A DNA stretch of 24,944 nt from Sva-07 sp035527095 (GCA_035527095.1 DATLBC010000081.1:1-24944), one strand, 5' to 3'; numbered from the stretch's first letter, positions 6,294-13,952 are shown. Notes: a model not told the origin generated them from the sequence alone. Program-made: numbers and translations.

Positions 6294-7370
6294 GTGGCAC
6301 GAGGACTGACCGACACCTACGCAGCATCCCGACAGCGGTTCCTCGACTCGGCGTACGCCGCCGGCGCCGAGGTCACCTCCCATCAGCATCCCCTGTACGG
6401 GATCGACGGCGACGACCTCGCAATCGACGTCGCCTCGGTCGGCCCTGCCGAGGCCGAGTCGGTGTTGCTCATCGTGTCGGGGACCCACGGCGTCGAGGGC
6501 TTCACCGGTTCGGCGCTGCAACATCAATGGTTCCAGCAACATGCACCCAAGCGTCCCGGCAACGTACGGGTCGTGCTGATCCACGCGCTGAATCCGTACG
6601 GGTTCGCCTGGGTCCGGCGCGTCAACGAGGACAACGTCGACCTGAACCGCAACTTCGTCGACTGGTCGCAGCCTCCTCCGGCGAACGAGGACTACGGCGC
6701 TCTCGCTCAACTGCTCGTGCCGGACGACTGGGACGACGAGACGCAGCAGGCCACGACACTGCGGCTGCTCGCCTACGCCGAGGAGGTCGGGTTCTCGCGT
6801 TTGCAGGAAGTGGTGAGTGGCGGGCAGTACACCCATCCGACCGGGGTGTTCTACGGCGGGACAGGACCGGTGTGGTCGCATCGTTGGTTGGTCGAGCACC
6901 TTCCCGGACTGGTCGGATCCGCCTCGCGGTTGGGTCTGGTCGACCTCCATACCGGCCTCGGGCCATGGGGCCACGGCGAGCTGATCTCGCATGAGGGCGG
7001 CGACGATCCGGGGTACCGCCGCGGCACCGCCTGGTGGGGCGAGGTGCGATCCATGCTCGACGGCGAGAGCGTGTCCGCGCCGCTGAGCGGTGACTGGCTG
7101 GGCGCACTCGACGCCCTGCTCCCCGGCGTGGAGGTCACGGCGGCCGCACTCGAATTCGGCACCGTCGACGTGGTCAGCGTGCTGCAGGCTCTGCGCGCTG
7201 ACGCCGTGCTCCATGCCAGCGACGACCCCCGCGGCCCGGACGCGCCGTCGGTGCGCTCACAAGTACGTGCTGCGTTCGCCGACGACGATCCCGCATGGTT
7301 CGATGCGGTCTCGGAGCGGTTCGACGACGTCGTCAGCGCTGCTGCCGGCGCCCTGAGCAGCACTCGTTGA
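6294..7370 (+). CDS. DUF2817 family, M14-like zinc carboxypeptidase/deacylase
   Basis: The 358-residue protein belongs to the DUF2817 branch of the M14 (succinylglutamate desuccinylase/carboxypeptidase) fold. Counting from the GTG, His65 and Glu68 in SGTHGVEGF are the first two zinc ligands and His219 in LVDLHTG the third. Asn118-Arg119 in VDLNRN match the carboxylate-binding pair, and the Glu in AALEFGT near the C-terminus fits the catalytic base. There is no signal peptide, so a cytoplasmic amidase or peptidase is likely, with substrate unknown. The GTG at 6294 was preferred because CATGCT lies 7 nt upstream in the leaderless layout. The in-frame ATG at 6282 is an equally legal start adding four residues. 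The next gene on the same strand has its own promoter. Confidence 0.88.
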   Translation: MARGLTDTYAASRQRFLDSAYAAGAEVTSHQHPLYGIDGDDLAIDVASVGPAEAESVLLIVSGTHGVEGFTGSALQHQWFQQHAPKRPGNVRVVLIHALNPYGFAWVRRVNEDNVDLNRNFVDWSQPPPANEDYGALAQLLVPDDWDDETQQATTLRLLAYAEEVGFSRLQEVVSGGQYTHPTGVFYGGTGPVWSHRWLVEHLPGLVGSASRLGLVDLHTGLGPWGHGELISHEGGDDPGYRRGTAWWGEVRSMLDGESVSAPLSGDWLGALDALLPGVEVTAAALEFGTVDVVSVLQALRADAVLHASDDPRGPDAPSVRSQVRAAFADDDPAWFDAVSERFDDVVSAAAGALSSTR

Positions 7371-7398
7371 CCAGGTTCACATCGATCCCGGTACCCAC

Positions 7399-7404
7399 TA
7401 GGGT
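7399..7404 (+). promoter_or_regulatory. Leaderless -10 element for the CPxC membrane protein gene
   Basis: TAGGGT, six bases, then the GTG at 7411. No Shine-Dalgarno is present. It is the same hexamer and spacing as at the HIT gene. Confidence 0.55.
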
Positions 7405-7410
7405 ATCTGT

Positions 7411-7911
7411 GTGATCGACGTCGACGAGCTGGCCTCCCCGCCGGAATCGGGCGCGTTCGAGACCATTCGGACCTGGTCGCCACGCCACCTCGTCGTCGCG
7501 ATCGGCGCCACCGTGTTGATCGCCCTCGCGATCGGATTGCCGACCGACGTGATTCCCAATCCGGTGTTCGGTCGACCGGTTCCCGTCACCTGGTGGTCGT
7601 ATCCGACCCTGATCGTCACCGCCGCGCTCGGTGGGCTACTCGCGGCGACCTACGTCAGCGACCGCGCCGAGACACCGGGTTCGCTGGACGACATGGATGC
7701 TCCGACCCGGCGCGGCGGCATCGCAGGGTTGTTGTCGTTCTTCGCCGTCGGGTGCCCTGTCTGTAACAAGCTGGTCATCGTGGCGCTCGGCACCACCGGA
7801 GCCCGTCAATGGTTCGAGCCGATCCAGCCGGCGCTGGCCGTCGCATCGATCGCACTGCTCGCCTGGGCGGTGCGGGCGCGGCTGCGTTCGGCCACGACCT
7901 GTTCGATCTGA
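7411..7911 (+). CDS. Four-helix membrane protein with conserved-looking CPxC motif
   Basis: The 166-residue protein has four hydrophobic segments, about 27-45, 64-82, 103-129 and 138-156, and a soluble acidic N-terminus. The third segment contains Gly114-Cys115-Pro116-Val117-Cys118-Asn119-Lys120. A CPxC pair inside or at the edge of a membrane helix suggests thiol redox chemistry or metal binding, as in DsbD-like or quinone-linked thiol systems, but this is inference; I do not recognise a named family. A third Cys lies three residues from the end. The GTG start is set by TAGGGT 6 nt upstream. Its TGA stop is followed, in the same frame and six bases later, by the TTG that opens the metallopeptidase-like gene. 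The two are very likely one transcript. Confidence 0.7.
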   Translation: MIDVDELASPPESGAFETIRTWSPRHLVVAIGATVLIALAIGLPTDVIPNPVFGRPVPVTWWSYPTLIVTAALGGLLAATYVSDRAETPGSLDDMDAPTRRGGIAGLLSFFAVGCPVCNKLVIVALGTTGARQWFEPIQPALAVASIALLAWAVRARLRSATTCSI

Positions 7912-7917
7912 CCCGAT

Positions 7918-8649
7918 TTGGCGATCGACAACGTTGACGTTGCTGCCCCGCCGAGCGGCCGGATCGACGCCGAATCAGACATCGAGTGTTCCGAACAGGC
8001 ACTCAACGGCGGCGACGAGGAAGTCGTCTTCACGTCGGCATATGCGGTCGAAGACGGAGAGTTGGGTGGGCTGTGCTTCGGAGACGACGGCCCTCCCGCC
8101 GACGACACGTTGGCCTTCGTCACGACCCTTGACAGCGACGGCTCGGGCTTCCAGATGTCGATCAACACGATCGACGCCGAGGCCGACCCTGACGAACTGC
8201 TCCTCACGATCGCGCACGAGTTCTCCCACGTCTTCGCTGCCACCGCCGACCAACTCGATCGCAGCGACGAGGCCATCGACGCCTGCGCCAGCTACTTCAA
8301 CGGCGAAGGCTGCTACCTCGACGACTCGCTGTTGAACGTCTGGATCGACGAATTCTGGGATCCCGGGGTACTCGCCGGTGTCGATCCGACCGAGGAATCC
8401 GTCGACGACGCCGAAGCACGATGCGCCGACGACGACGGGTTCTTCGGACCGAATGGCGCCACCAACCCGGAAGAGGACTTCGCCGAGGCGTTCAGCGCAT
8501 TCGTATTTGCCGCCGAACCAGCGACCGTTGGCCAGGCGGAACGCCTCCGCTGGATCGAGACCCAGCCGGGCCTCGTCGAGTTCCGCGACCGCGCCGAGGC
8601 GGCCGGGATGTCCCCACTGTCGAACGCCTTCGACGTCTGCGGAGTCTGA
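7918..8649 (+). CDS. HExxH putative zinc metallopeptidase, Cys-rich, lacking a signal peptide
   Basis: The 243-residue product has a zinc-peptidase signature in TIAHEFSHVF: His100, Glu101 and His104. A downstream acidic helix NPEEDFAEAFSAF (about 183-195) could give the third ligand (Glu186 or Glu190), as in gluzincins. Six cysteines (24, 53, 123, 132, 169, 241) and a very acidic composition look like a folded extracytoplasmic protein with disulfides. Yet there is no signal peptide, lipobox or membrane helix. The start is a weak TTG at 7918 with no Shine-Dalgarno. The same frame runs upstream through TGA (7909-7911) into the CPxC membrane protein. It may be made by reinitiation, by readthrough, or be a gene that lost its N-terminus. 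Substrate unknown. The protease call rests on motifs only. Confidence 0.65.
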   Translation: MAIDNVDVAAPPSGRIDAESDIECSEQALNGGDEEVVFTSAYAVEDGELGGLCFGDDGPPADDTLAFVTTLDSDGSGFQMSINTIDAEADPDELLLTIAHEFSHVFAATADQLDRSDEAIDACASYFNGEGCYLDDSLLNVWIDEFWDPGVLAGVDPTEESVDDAEARCADDDGFFGPNGATNPEEDFAEAFSAFVFAAEPATVGQAERLRWIETQPGLVEFRDRAEAAGMSPLSNAFDVCGV

Positions 8650-8673
8650 CGCACGCCGCCGGGTGACCATGCC

Positions 8674-8679
8674 TACGAT
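8674..8679 (+). promoter_or_regulatory. Leaderless -10 element for the Thr-rich lipoprotein gene
   Basis: TACGAT, seven bases, then the ATG at 8687, which begins the lipoprotein signal peptide. This fixes the start; longer in-frame readings upstream overlap the preceding gene. Confidence 0.45.
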
Positions 8680-8686
8680 TCTGGCG

Positions 8687-9790
8687 ATGCGCCGACGCCT
8701 CGACCTGCTCGTCGTCTCGGCCATGGTGCTGGCCGTCGCATCCTGCTCGGCACCCGACGACCAGACCATTGCCGCGTCGCTCGGAGCCACGGCGACGACA
8801 GCACCGACCGTCGCGACGACGTCGGCTGCCACGGCGGCGACGGCACCGACTGTTGCGACGACGTCGACCACCGCGGCGACAGCGAACGCCGATACCCCCG
8901 AGGCGCGGGCCAACGCCCTGTGCTCGAGCGACATGACACTCGTGCTCGGCAAGATCGCCAACCCGACGCTCGACGAGACATCCGGGCTGGCGGCGAGTCG
9001 GCAGCACCGCGGCGTGATCTGGGCGCACAACGACGGCAAGAGGGCAGGGCTGTTCGCGGTCGGCAACGACGGTGGCGACCTCGGCTTCCACCCGATCACA
9101 CTCGACGGTGTGGTCGACATCGAAGACATGGCGATCATCTCGGGCCCCGACGGCGACCACGTGCTCCTCGGCGACATCGGCGACAACGGTGTCAGACGTC
9201 CCTCGATCCGCATCTATCGATTCGCGGAGCCGGACCCGAGTGTGGTCGCGCCGCTCAGCGATGTCGACGTGCTGGAGTACACCTATCCCGACGGCCCTCA
9301 CAACGCAGAGGTGCTCCTGGTCGACGAGATCAATCGGCGTGTCGTGATCGTCACGAAGGAACAGCTTCGCATCGACGGCCTGTCCTCCGATCTGGGGCCG
9401 ACGGCACCGTCGTTCGTCTTCGAAGGTCCGCTCGATGTGTCCGGCGACGAGCCAGTGAGGCTGGGCTTCGTCGGGATGCTCGACGCTCCCCTGCTGGAAA
9501 CTCGAACGGTGTCCACTTCCCCGAACCTGATTTCGCTGTTGGGCATCGGCGGGCTGCCCACAGGTGGAGACGTGGCACCGGACGGCACCCTGATCGTGCT
9601 GCGCACCTATGAGACCCTCTGGGTGTGGCCCCGGCTCGCCGGGTCCAGTGTGGCCGAGTCGCTGGCTGCAGATCCCTGCCAGGTCCACGTGCCGCCCGAG
9701 GGCCAGGGTGAGGCGGTCAGCTTCATGGACGGGTCGCTGATCACGGCGAGCGAAGGCGTGAACCCGAATCTCTTCGAAGTTCGCCCCTAG
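8687..9790 (+). CDS. Secreted lipoprotein with Thr/Ala linker and probable beta-propeller domain
   Basis: The 367-residue protein starts MRRRLDLLVVSAMVLAVASC. This is a lipoprotein signal peptide with lipobox VASC and Cys20 as the lipidated residue, so it is anchored outside the membrane. Residues 34-61 are two copies of a 14-residue Ala/Thr/Val unit forming a flexible linker. The rest (about 80-367) is rich in short beta-strand patterns: ETSGLAASR, VIWAHNDG, DIEDMAII, HVLLGDIGDN, NAEVLLVD, TGGDVAPDGTLIVLR. These resemble the repeating blades of propeller proteins whose members begin with a 'TSGLA.S....WAHND' block. I do not recognise a function. The ATG at 8687 replaces longer in-frame readings because of the signal peptide and TACGAT 7 nt upstream. 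Confidence 0.75.
   Translation: MRRRLDLLVVSAMVLAVASCSAPDDQTIAASLGATATTAPTVATTSAATAATAPTVATTSTTAATANADTPEARANALCSSDMTLVLGKIANPTLDETSGLAASRQHRGVIWAHNDGKRAGLFAVGNDGGDLGFHPITLDGVVDIEDMAIISGPDGDHVLLGDIGDNGVRRPSIRIYRFAEPDPSVVAPLSDVDVLEYTYPDGPHNAEVLLVDEINRRVVIVTKEQLRIDGLSSDLGPTAPSFVFEGPLDVSGDEPVRLGFVGMLDAPLLETRTVSTSPNLISLLGIGGLPTGGDVAPDGTLIVLRTYETLWVWPRLAGSSVAESLAADPCQVHVPPEGQGEAVSFMDGSLITASEGVNPNLFEVRP
8786..8869 (+). repeat. Two 42-bp imperfect tandem repeats inside the lipoprotein gene
   Basis: Unit 1 is 8786-8827 and unit 2 is 8828-8869. Each starts GCCACGGCG and contains a GCACCGAC core and GCGACGACGTCG. They encode 14-residue units rich in Ala, Thr and Val. The length is a multiple of three, so a change in copy number would lengthen the linker without breaking the frame. 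Confidence 0.75.
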
Positions 9791-9799
9791 CAGCGGCGG

Positions 9800-9805
9800 T
9801 ACCCT
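9800..9805 (+). promoter_or_regulatory. Leaderless -10 element for the histidine phosphatase gene
   Basis: TACCCT, seven bases, then the ATG at 9813. It lies in the 22-bp gap after the lipoprotein gene, so the phosphatase need not be co-transcribed with it. Confidence 0.5.
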
Positions 9806-9812
9806 GCGCCCG

Positions 9813-10487
9813 ATGTCGAACGACCACTCCCCCACCACGTTGGTTCTGGTCCGTCACGGCGAGTCGAATGTCACCGTCAACCGGGTGATCGGCGGCCACC
9901 GGACGTGCAGTGGTCTCTCCGACCTCGGTCGGCGTCAGGCCGACCGTCTTCGCGAGCGTCTCGCAACGACTCGCGAACTCGCCGCCGACGTGCTGATCTC
10001 CAGCAGCTTTCCCCGGGCGCTCGAGACCGCTGAGGCGATTGCACCTGCGTTCGGTGACCTGACCATCGAGGTCGATCCCGGATTCGGAGAACACGACCCG
10101 GGGCCAGAGATCGACGGAATGACGTTCGAGGGGTACGTGGAACGATTCGGCACGCCCGACTGGAGCGACCCGCACGTCGAGGTCTTCCCCGGTGGTGAGA
10201 CGATTGCGGCCTTCCACGCCCGTGTCGGAGCGGCGCTCTCGGCGACGATCGAGGCACACCGCGGCACGTCGATCGTGATCGCCTGCCACGGCGGTGTCAT
10301 CGACGCCTCGTTCCGACACCTCTTGCGCACAGCGTCGACGGGCAGCTTCGAGCTGCACACGCTCAACACCTCACTCACCGAGTTCACCTCGGCACCCTCG
10401 GGAGAATGGCGACTCAAGCGATACAACGACGTGGCTCACCTCCACGGGTTGCCTGCAGAAACGCCGCGAACGACCCCGACTTCCTGA
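9813..10487 (+). CDS. Histidine phosphatase family protein (phosphoglycerate mutase-like)
   Basis: The 224-residue protein has the superfamily signature VLVRHGES, with Arg14-His15-Gly16 and His15 as the phosphorylated residue. Further active-site residues follow: Arg68 in SSSFPRALETAE, Glu93 in GFGEHDPG and His159 in IACHGG. The spacing fits a small phosphatase rather than a true glycolytic mutase. It is cytoplasmic with unknown substrate; related proteins act on sugar phosphates, alpha-ribazole phosphate or similar small molecules. Its stop is 2 bp from the stop of the convergent helical-protein gene, so there is no room for a separate terminator between them. Confidence 0.9.
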   Translation: MSNDHSPTTLVLVRHGESNVTVNRVIGGHRTCSGLSDLGRRQADRLRERLATTRELAADVLISSSFPRALETAEAIAPAFGDLTIEVDPGFGEHDPGPEIDGMTFEGYVERFGTPDWSDPHVEVFPGGETIAAFHARVGAALSATIEAHRGTSIVIACHGGVIDASFRHLLRTASTGSFELHTLNTSLTEFTSAPSGEWRLKRYNDVAHLHGLPAETPRTTPTS

Positions 10488-10489
10488 GG

Positions 10490-10957
10490 TCAGCCGCGGC
10501 CGACGAGCCGCCAATTGGCGCGCACGACTGTCTCGCGTTCGGCTCGGCGCAGTCGGAGGATCTCGACGCCTCGTTCGCGAAGCGCACGCTGGCCGGGGTC
10601 GGCCATGCACGCTTCGATCGCGCACGACAGGGCCTCGGACATCAGGTTGTAGTCCGCGGCGAGATCGTCGAGTTGCAGCGAGCCACTTCGGCCGGTCCGG
10701 CCCGCATCTAGTGCCGCAACGGTCGCCTGGTCGCCGGTGGCGTCAGCAACATCCGCGGCGTAGGCCTCGATCTCGTCGATCTCCTCGACCATCCAGGCGA
10801 TCTCCGAGCCCGAACGAACGGCGCACTGCTCGAGGATGATGTCGATCTGCTCGAGTGCCACTTTCGCCGTTGCCGTGTCGACCTCGGGGCCGACCACCTC
10901 GGTGAGTTCGTGGCGGACGTCGCGCAGGAGTTGGGCTGTCGTGGGACGGACGATCAT
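10490..10957 (-). CDS. Small all-helical protein encoded with the phosphotransferase
   Basis: The 155-residue protein is predicted almost wholly alpha-helical, with no signal peptide, membrane segment or known catalytic motif. Notable stretches are MIVRPTTAQLLRDVRHEL, SGSEIAWMVEEIDEIEAYA, and an Arg-rich C-terminus RLRRAERETVVR. Its ATG overlaps the stop of the upstream phosphotransferase gene by 4 bp (ATGA), which means coupled translation and suggests the two products work together. The open frame reaches 11287, but that extension is antisense-like inside the phosphotransferase gene and was dropped. I recall similar small helical proteins beside phosphotransferase genes in other actinobacteria, but know of no assigned function. 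Confidence 0.75.
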   Translation of the reverse strand: MIVRPTTAQLLRDVRHELTEVVGPEVDTATAKVALEQIDIILEQCAVRSGSEIAWMVEEIDEIEAYAADVADATGDQATVAALDAGRTGRSGSLQLDDLAADYNLMSEALSCAIEACMADPGQRALRERGVEILRLRRAERETVVRANWRLVGRG

Positions 10958-12018
10958 GACGACGCTCCTTCGGCGGCGGCTGCCATCGCGTCGAATGCGG
11001 CCTGCATTCCGGCGATGGCGTTGATGAAGTTGTCGTGACCGAACGAGATCGAGCCGACCTGCAGTGCGGTCATGGCGCCCGAGTTCTCCCCGAGGGCGAA
11101 CTTGTCGAGCTGCGAACAGATCGTGCCGAGGATCTTGATCGACGACAGGACGGTGAAGTACCCGACCGTGAGTTGGTTGACCTCGGCCTCGCCGAAGCCG
11201 GTGACCTCGCGGTACGCGGCGAGGAACGCCTCCGGGTCGACTTCGTAGAGGTTGGGACCCGCCGCGGTCGAATAGATGTTGTACCAACCGAGGTCTTCAC
11301 GCGGATCGCCGATGGCGGCAAACTCCCAGTCGACCACGAGGTAGTTGTCGTCGTGGTCGATCATCACGTTGGGCGCCTGCGGATCGCCGTGTGTCAAGCG
11401 AAGTGGAAGCGGCGGCGGCTTGTTGGCCTCGAGCCACGCTGCGATGAACCGCCACGTGGGATCGCTGTTGACGCTGGCCGACTCGTAGTGACGCCATGTG
11501 GCGATCAATTCGTCGATGCGTGCGTCCCAGCTGTCCGGGTGCGCCATCGCGTCGGGCAGTTGGTCGGGCGTGATCGTGTGGATCTGGCCCCACAGCCGAG
11601 CGAGACGAGCCGGGTGGTCGCCGAACTCGTCCATCTCCTCGATGAGCGACTGCAGCGAACCACCTGTGACGTGGTCCATGACGATCGCCTTGGTGCCGAG
11701 GTGCTCGCCCGAATCGTCGTAGTAGCGCGCTGCAGGAATCGGGATGACACCGAGGTCGGTCAGCATCTTCAGCACCGCCCACTCGTGGTCGCGGTCGGTT
11801 TCGATCATGGAGTGCCCGGCAGGCGGATCGCCGCGCAGGACGACGTTCTCCTCCAGGACGACGCCGTCGTTGGTGTAGCGGACCCTGGCTCGCGCCATCG
11901 AGCGGCTGTAGCCGCCCGCCATCGGCTCGTACTCGGTGACCTCGATCAGCTCGACATCGTTGCGATGTCGTCGCAGGAAATCGGCCAGCATCCCCGGCAT
12001 GGCGTCGTAATCATGCAC
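10954..12018 (-). CDS. Phosphotransferase family protein (APH/choline-kinase fold)
   Basis: The 354-residue protein has the aminoglycoside/choline kinase-like fold. The catalytic loop LTHGDPQAPNVMID gives His210, Asp212 (base) and Asn217; Asp230 in VVDWEFAAIGDPREDL is the metal-binding Asp. The N-lobe shows GGYSRSMARARV and a strand VVLEENVVLRG. Such proteins use ATP to phosphorylate a small hydroxyl compound; in actinobacteria many sit in lipid or acyl-CoA catabolism loci, so antibiotic resistance should not be assumed. The GTG at 12018 was chosen because AAGGGG lies 6 nt upstream; the frame extends to 12177 with no conserved sequence. A 15-bp inverted repeat overlaps the Shine-Dalgarno region, suggesting control by a dimeric repressor. 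Confidence 0.88.
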   Translation of the reverse strand: MHDYDAMPGMLADFLRRHRNDVELIEVTEYEPMAGGYSRSMARARVRYTNDGVVLEENVVLRGDPPAGHSMIETDRDHEWAVLKMLTDLGVIPIPAARYYDDSGEHLGTKAIVMDHVTGGSLQSLIEEMDEFGDHPARLARLWGQIHTITPDQLPDAMAHPDSWDARIDELIATWRHYESASVNSDPTWRFIAAWLEANKPPPLPLRLTHGDPQAPNVMIDHDDNYLVVDWEFAAIGDPREDLGWYNIYSTAAGPNLYEVDPEAFLAAYREVTGFGEAEVNQLTVGYFTVLSSIKILGTICSQLDKFALGENSGAMTALQVGSISFGHDNFINAIAGMQAAFDAMAAAAEGASS

Positions 12019-12029
12019 GTTGAACCCCC

Positions 12030-12044
12030 TTCGTTCGGAACGAA
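12030..12044. promoter_or_regulatory. Perfect inverted repeat upstream of the phosphotransferase gene (candidate operator)
   Basis: TTCGTTC-G-GAACGAA is a perfect 7+1+7 palindrome. It ends 12 nt from the GTG start and touches the AAGGGG ribosome-binding site. A minus-strand TACGTT stands just upstream, so bound protein would block the transcription start. TetR-type repressors often bind palindromes of this size. No regulator gene is adjacent. Confidence 0.45.
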
Positions 12045-12267
12045 ACGTAGCGATTCGTCGAGGTTCGAGACGATTCAGCCTCAGAACGCCTGATCGATGC
12101 ACGCGATCCGGGCACGGGGCAACGTGCGCCTCAGCGATCGGCCGTGGCTGTGTCACACGGAGCACGGCAGGTGCCAAATGGCACGTTGACCCGGGTTCCC
12201 GGTCCTGTCATCGTCGAATCTGCCGGACGTCAATGGGGGTGCCCGGCGCGTCAGATTGGAGAATGAC

Positions 12268-12543
12268 ATGCTCGTGGTGACTCGATACAGGTTCAAGGGC
12301 GACCAGTCGCCTGAGTCGGTGAACGCTCTGCTCGCCGTCTTCGCCGAGCAGGGTCCTGGCGACGGGGAGATCGCCCACTACGTTCTCGCCGATGGTGGCG
12401 GCGGCTTCACCATTGCCGAGGTCGATTCCCTCGAAGCCGCCTACGAAGACGCGTTGCGGTACCAGCAGTGGATGGACATGGAGACGAGGCCGATCCTCAC
12501 GATCGAGGACGCGATGCCAGTGATCGGAACTGTGTTCGGCTGA
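12268..12543 (+). CDS. Small protein, possible alpha/beta-barrel (DUF3303-like)
   Basis: The 91-residue protein begins MLVVTRYRFKGDQSPESV and has alternating strand and helix patterns (AHYVLADGGGGFTIAEVDSLEAAYEDALRYQQWM). This is the outline of a dimeric ferredoxin-like barrel similar to DUF3303-type proteins. No catalytic residues are obvious and there is no signal peptide. The ATG at 12268 has a GGAGA ribosome-binding site 5 nt upstream; a TTG four codons earlier is in frame but sits inside that site. It is divergent from the phosphotransferase gene with 249 bp between, which leaves room for shared regulation. Family assignment is tentative. Confidence 0.6.
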   Translation: MLVVTRYRFKGDQSPESVNALLAVFAEQGPGDGEIAHYVLADGGGGFTIAEVDSLEAAYEDALRYQQWMDMETRPILTIEDAMPVIGTVFG

Positions 12544-13154
12544 ACGCTGGGCCGGTTGCTGCCGCCCTCGGTTCGACTGCGGTGTTGCCCTGTGTCGGGT
12601 TGGAATCGGCCTTGTGGAGCCACGCTCGGTCGCTGCACCAGTCCGGTGTGCTCTTCAGTGAGAGATCGAGCCCGAGGAGCCCGCTCTGCCGATATGGCCA
12701 CATCGAAACTCAGGTCCAGGAAACGCCACGCATGTCTAAGACTTCGGCGGTAGCGCCGGCACCTTGACTCAAGAGACCCTCATGGTCGACTCGACACCCA
12801 GTCGGCGGACCGCTGGGGCATGAGGACGCGGCCTACATCGAGAGACGTCGAGAGACATCGAGCTTTCGGCGCTCGAGCCGAAGTTGTCCGAGTACCGCTG
12901 GGTTCAGCCGATCGCCGTCAGGCAGCAGCATGTCCGGCGACGCAGAGTTCGGCGAGTGGCTGAAATGCGACGGCGCCTCGCGCACCGCAGGCATGCCGAG
13001 ACGTCGACCCGTGATCCGACCGACGATCGCGGATTCGTCAGCGGACGAGCCGACCAGGTCCAGCGGGTCAGCAACCCGCCCACCAAACGCCCGATCTTCG
13101 CTACGACGGATTGTGGCTAGCCTTCGAGGCGGCGCATCGACGGAACGGAGTGCC
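12544..13154. other. Gene-poor stretch of about 610 bp
   Basis: No convincing gene is seen on either strand. Short open frames are present but lack ribosome-binding sites and recognisable domains. The stretch holds a 10-bp tandem repeat, TCGAGAGACG then TCGAGAGACA (12838-12857) and a further TCGAG. Near its right end TAGCCT (13118-13123) is a likely -10 for the methyltransferase gene. It may contain decayed sequence, but no remnant could be identified. Confidence 0.5.
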
Positions 13155-13952
13155 ATGTCGGATCAACTGGACGCAGCGGTCGAAGCAGCCTGGGCGTACG
13201 AGCGTCTGCATGTCAACGCGTTGTTCCGGCAATGGGTGCAGCCGGTTCTCGATGCGGCCGGCGCCACAAGCGGGAGCCGCGTGCTCGATGTCGCGTGCGG
13301 CACCGGCGTGGTGGCGCGCGAGGCCCTCGCTCGCGTGGGTCCCACGGGCTCGGTGGTCGGGCTCGACATCGACCCGGCGATGCTTGCCGTGGCCGAGAGC
13401 ATCGAGCCCGCTGTGACCTGGACAGTGGGCGACGCCGGCGAGCTTCCCTTCGACGACGACGAGTTCGACGCCGTGGTCAGCCAGTTCGGTCTCATGTTCT
13501 TTCCCGACCGAGTGCAGGCCATCAGCGAAATGCTCCGCTGCGCGAAGCCCGGCACACGCGTCACCGTGGCGGTGTGGGAATCCCTCGAACACTCCACGGC
13601 CTATTCGATCTCGGTCGACCTGTTGAATCGCCGGGCCGGTTCGGCCGCCGCCGACGCGCTCAGGGCTCCGTTCGTGCTCGGCGCCACCGACCAACTGCAA
13701 CGTCTGTTCGAACAGGCCGGAGCATCGACGGTCTCGATCGACACCCAGCCCGGCACCGCACGGTTCCCCAGCGTGCGCTCGATGGTCGAGGCCGACGTGC
13801 GCGGCTGGTTGCCCGTGATGGGGGTGGTGCTCCCCGACGATCTGATCGAACGAATCCTGGTCGAGGCCGACGGCGCGTTGAGCGAGTACGTGACCGACGA
13901 CGGTCAGATGATGTTCGACGCGCCGGCCCACATCGTCACGGCCCAGGCCTGA
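13155..13952 (+). CDS. Class I SAM-dependent methyltransferase (UbiE/MenG-like)
   Basis: The 265-residue protein has the Rossmann methyltransferase core. Motif I is VLDVACGTGVVARE (43-56). The acidic end of beta2 is in GLDIDPAML (Asp71, probable ribose binder). The post-I block is VGDAGELPFDDDEFDAVVSQFGLMFFPD, with its CxF-type pattern. It resembles ubiquinone/menaquinone-type C-methyltransferases, but the acceptor is unknown. The ATG at 13155 has GGAG 4 nt upstream and TAGCCT about 31 nt upstream; the open frame from 12930 has non-coding character and was trimmed. It converges on the cyclase-STAND gene with 39 bp between the stops. Confidence 0.88.
   Translation: MSDQLDAAVEAAWAYERLHVNALFRQWVQPVLDAAGATSGSRVLDVACGTGVVAREALARVGPTGSVVGLDIDPAMLAVAESIEPAVTWTVGDAGELPFDDDEFDAVVSQFGLMFFPDRVQAISEMLRCAKPGTRVTVAVWESLEHSTAYSISVDLLNRRAGSAAADALRAPFVLGATDQLQRLFEQAGASTVSIDTQPGTARFPSVRSMVEADVRGWLPVMGVVLPDDLIERILVEADGALSEYVTDDGQMMFDAPAHIVTAQA

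Noticed and set aside
7909..7911. TGA as a selenocysteine codon
   Set aside because: No SECIS-like hairpin is evident right after it, and the joint lies between two domains rather than at a redox site.
8786..8869. CRISPR-like repeats
   Set aside because: The copies are directly tandem with no spacers and encode an in-frame linker.
8492..9838. Minus-strand open frame of 448 codons
   Set aside because: It is antisense to the lipoprotein gene, with Arg/His/Gly-rich low-complexity sequence and no recognised domain.
10954..12018. Aminoglycoside resistance gene
   Set aside because: The fold is APH-like, but the family is broad and the operon partner and operator suggest a metabolic role. Nothing shows antibiotic specificity.
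12833..13156. Minus-strand open frame of 107 codons in the gene-poor stretch
   Set aside because: There is no ribosome-binding site, promoter or domain, and it begins inside the start of the methyltransferase gene.
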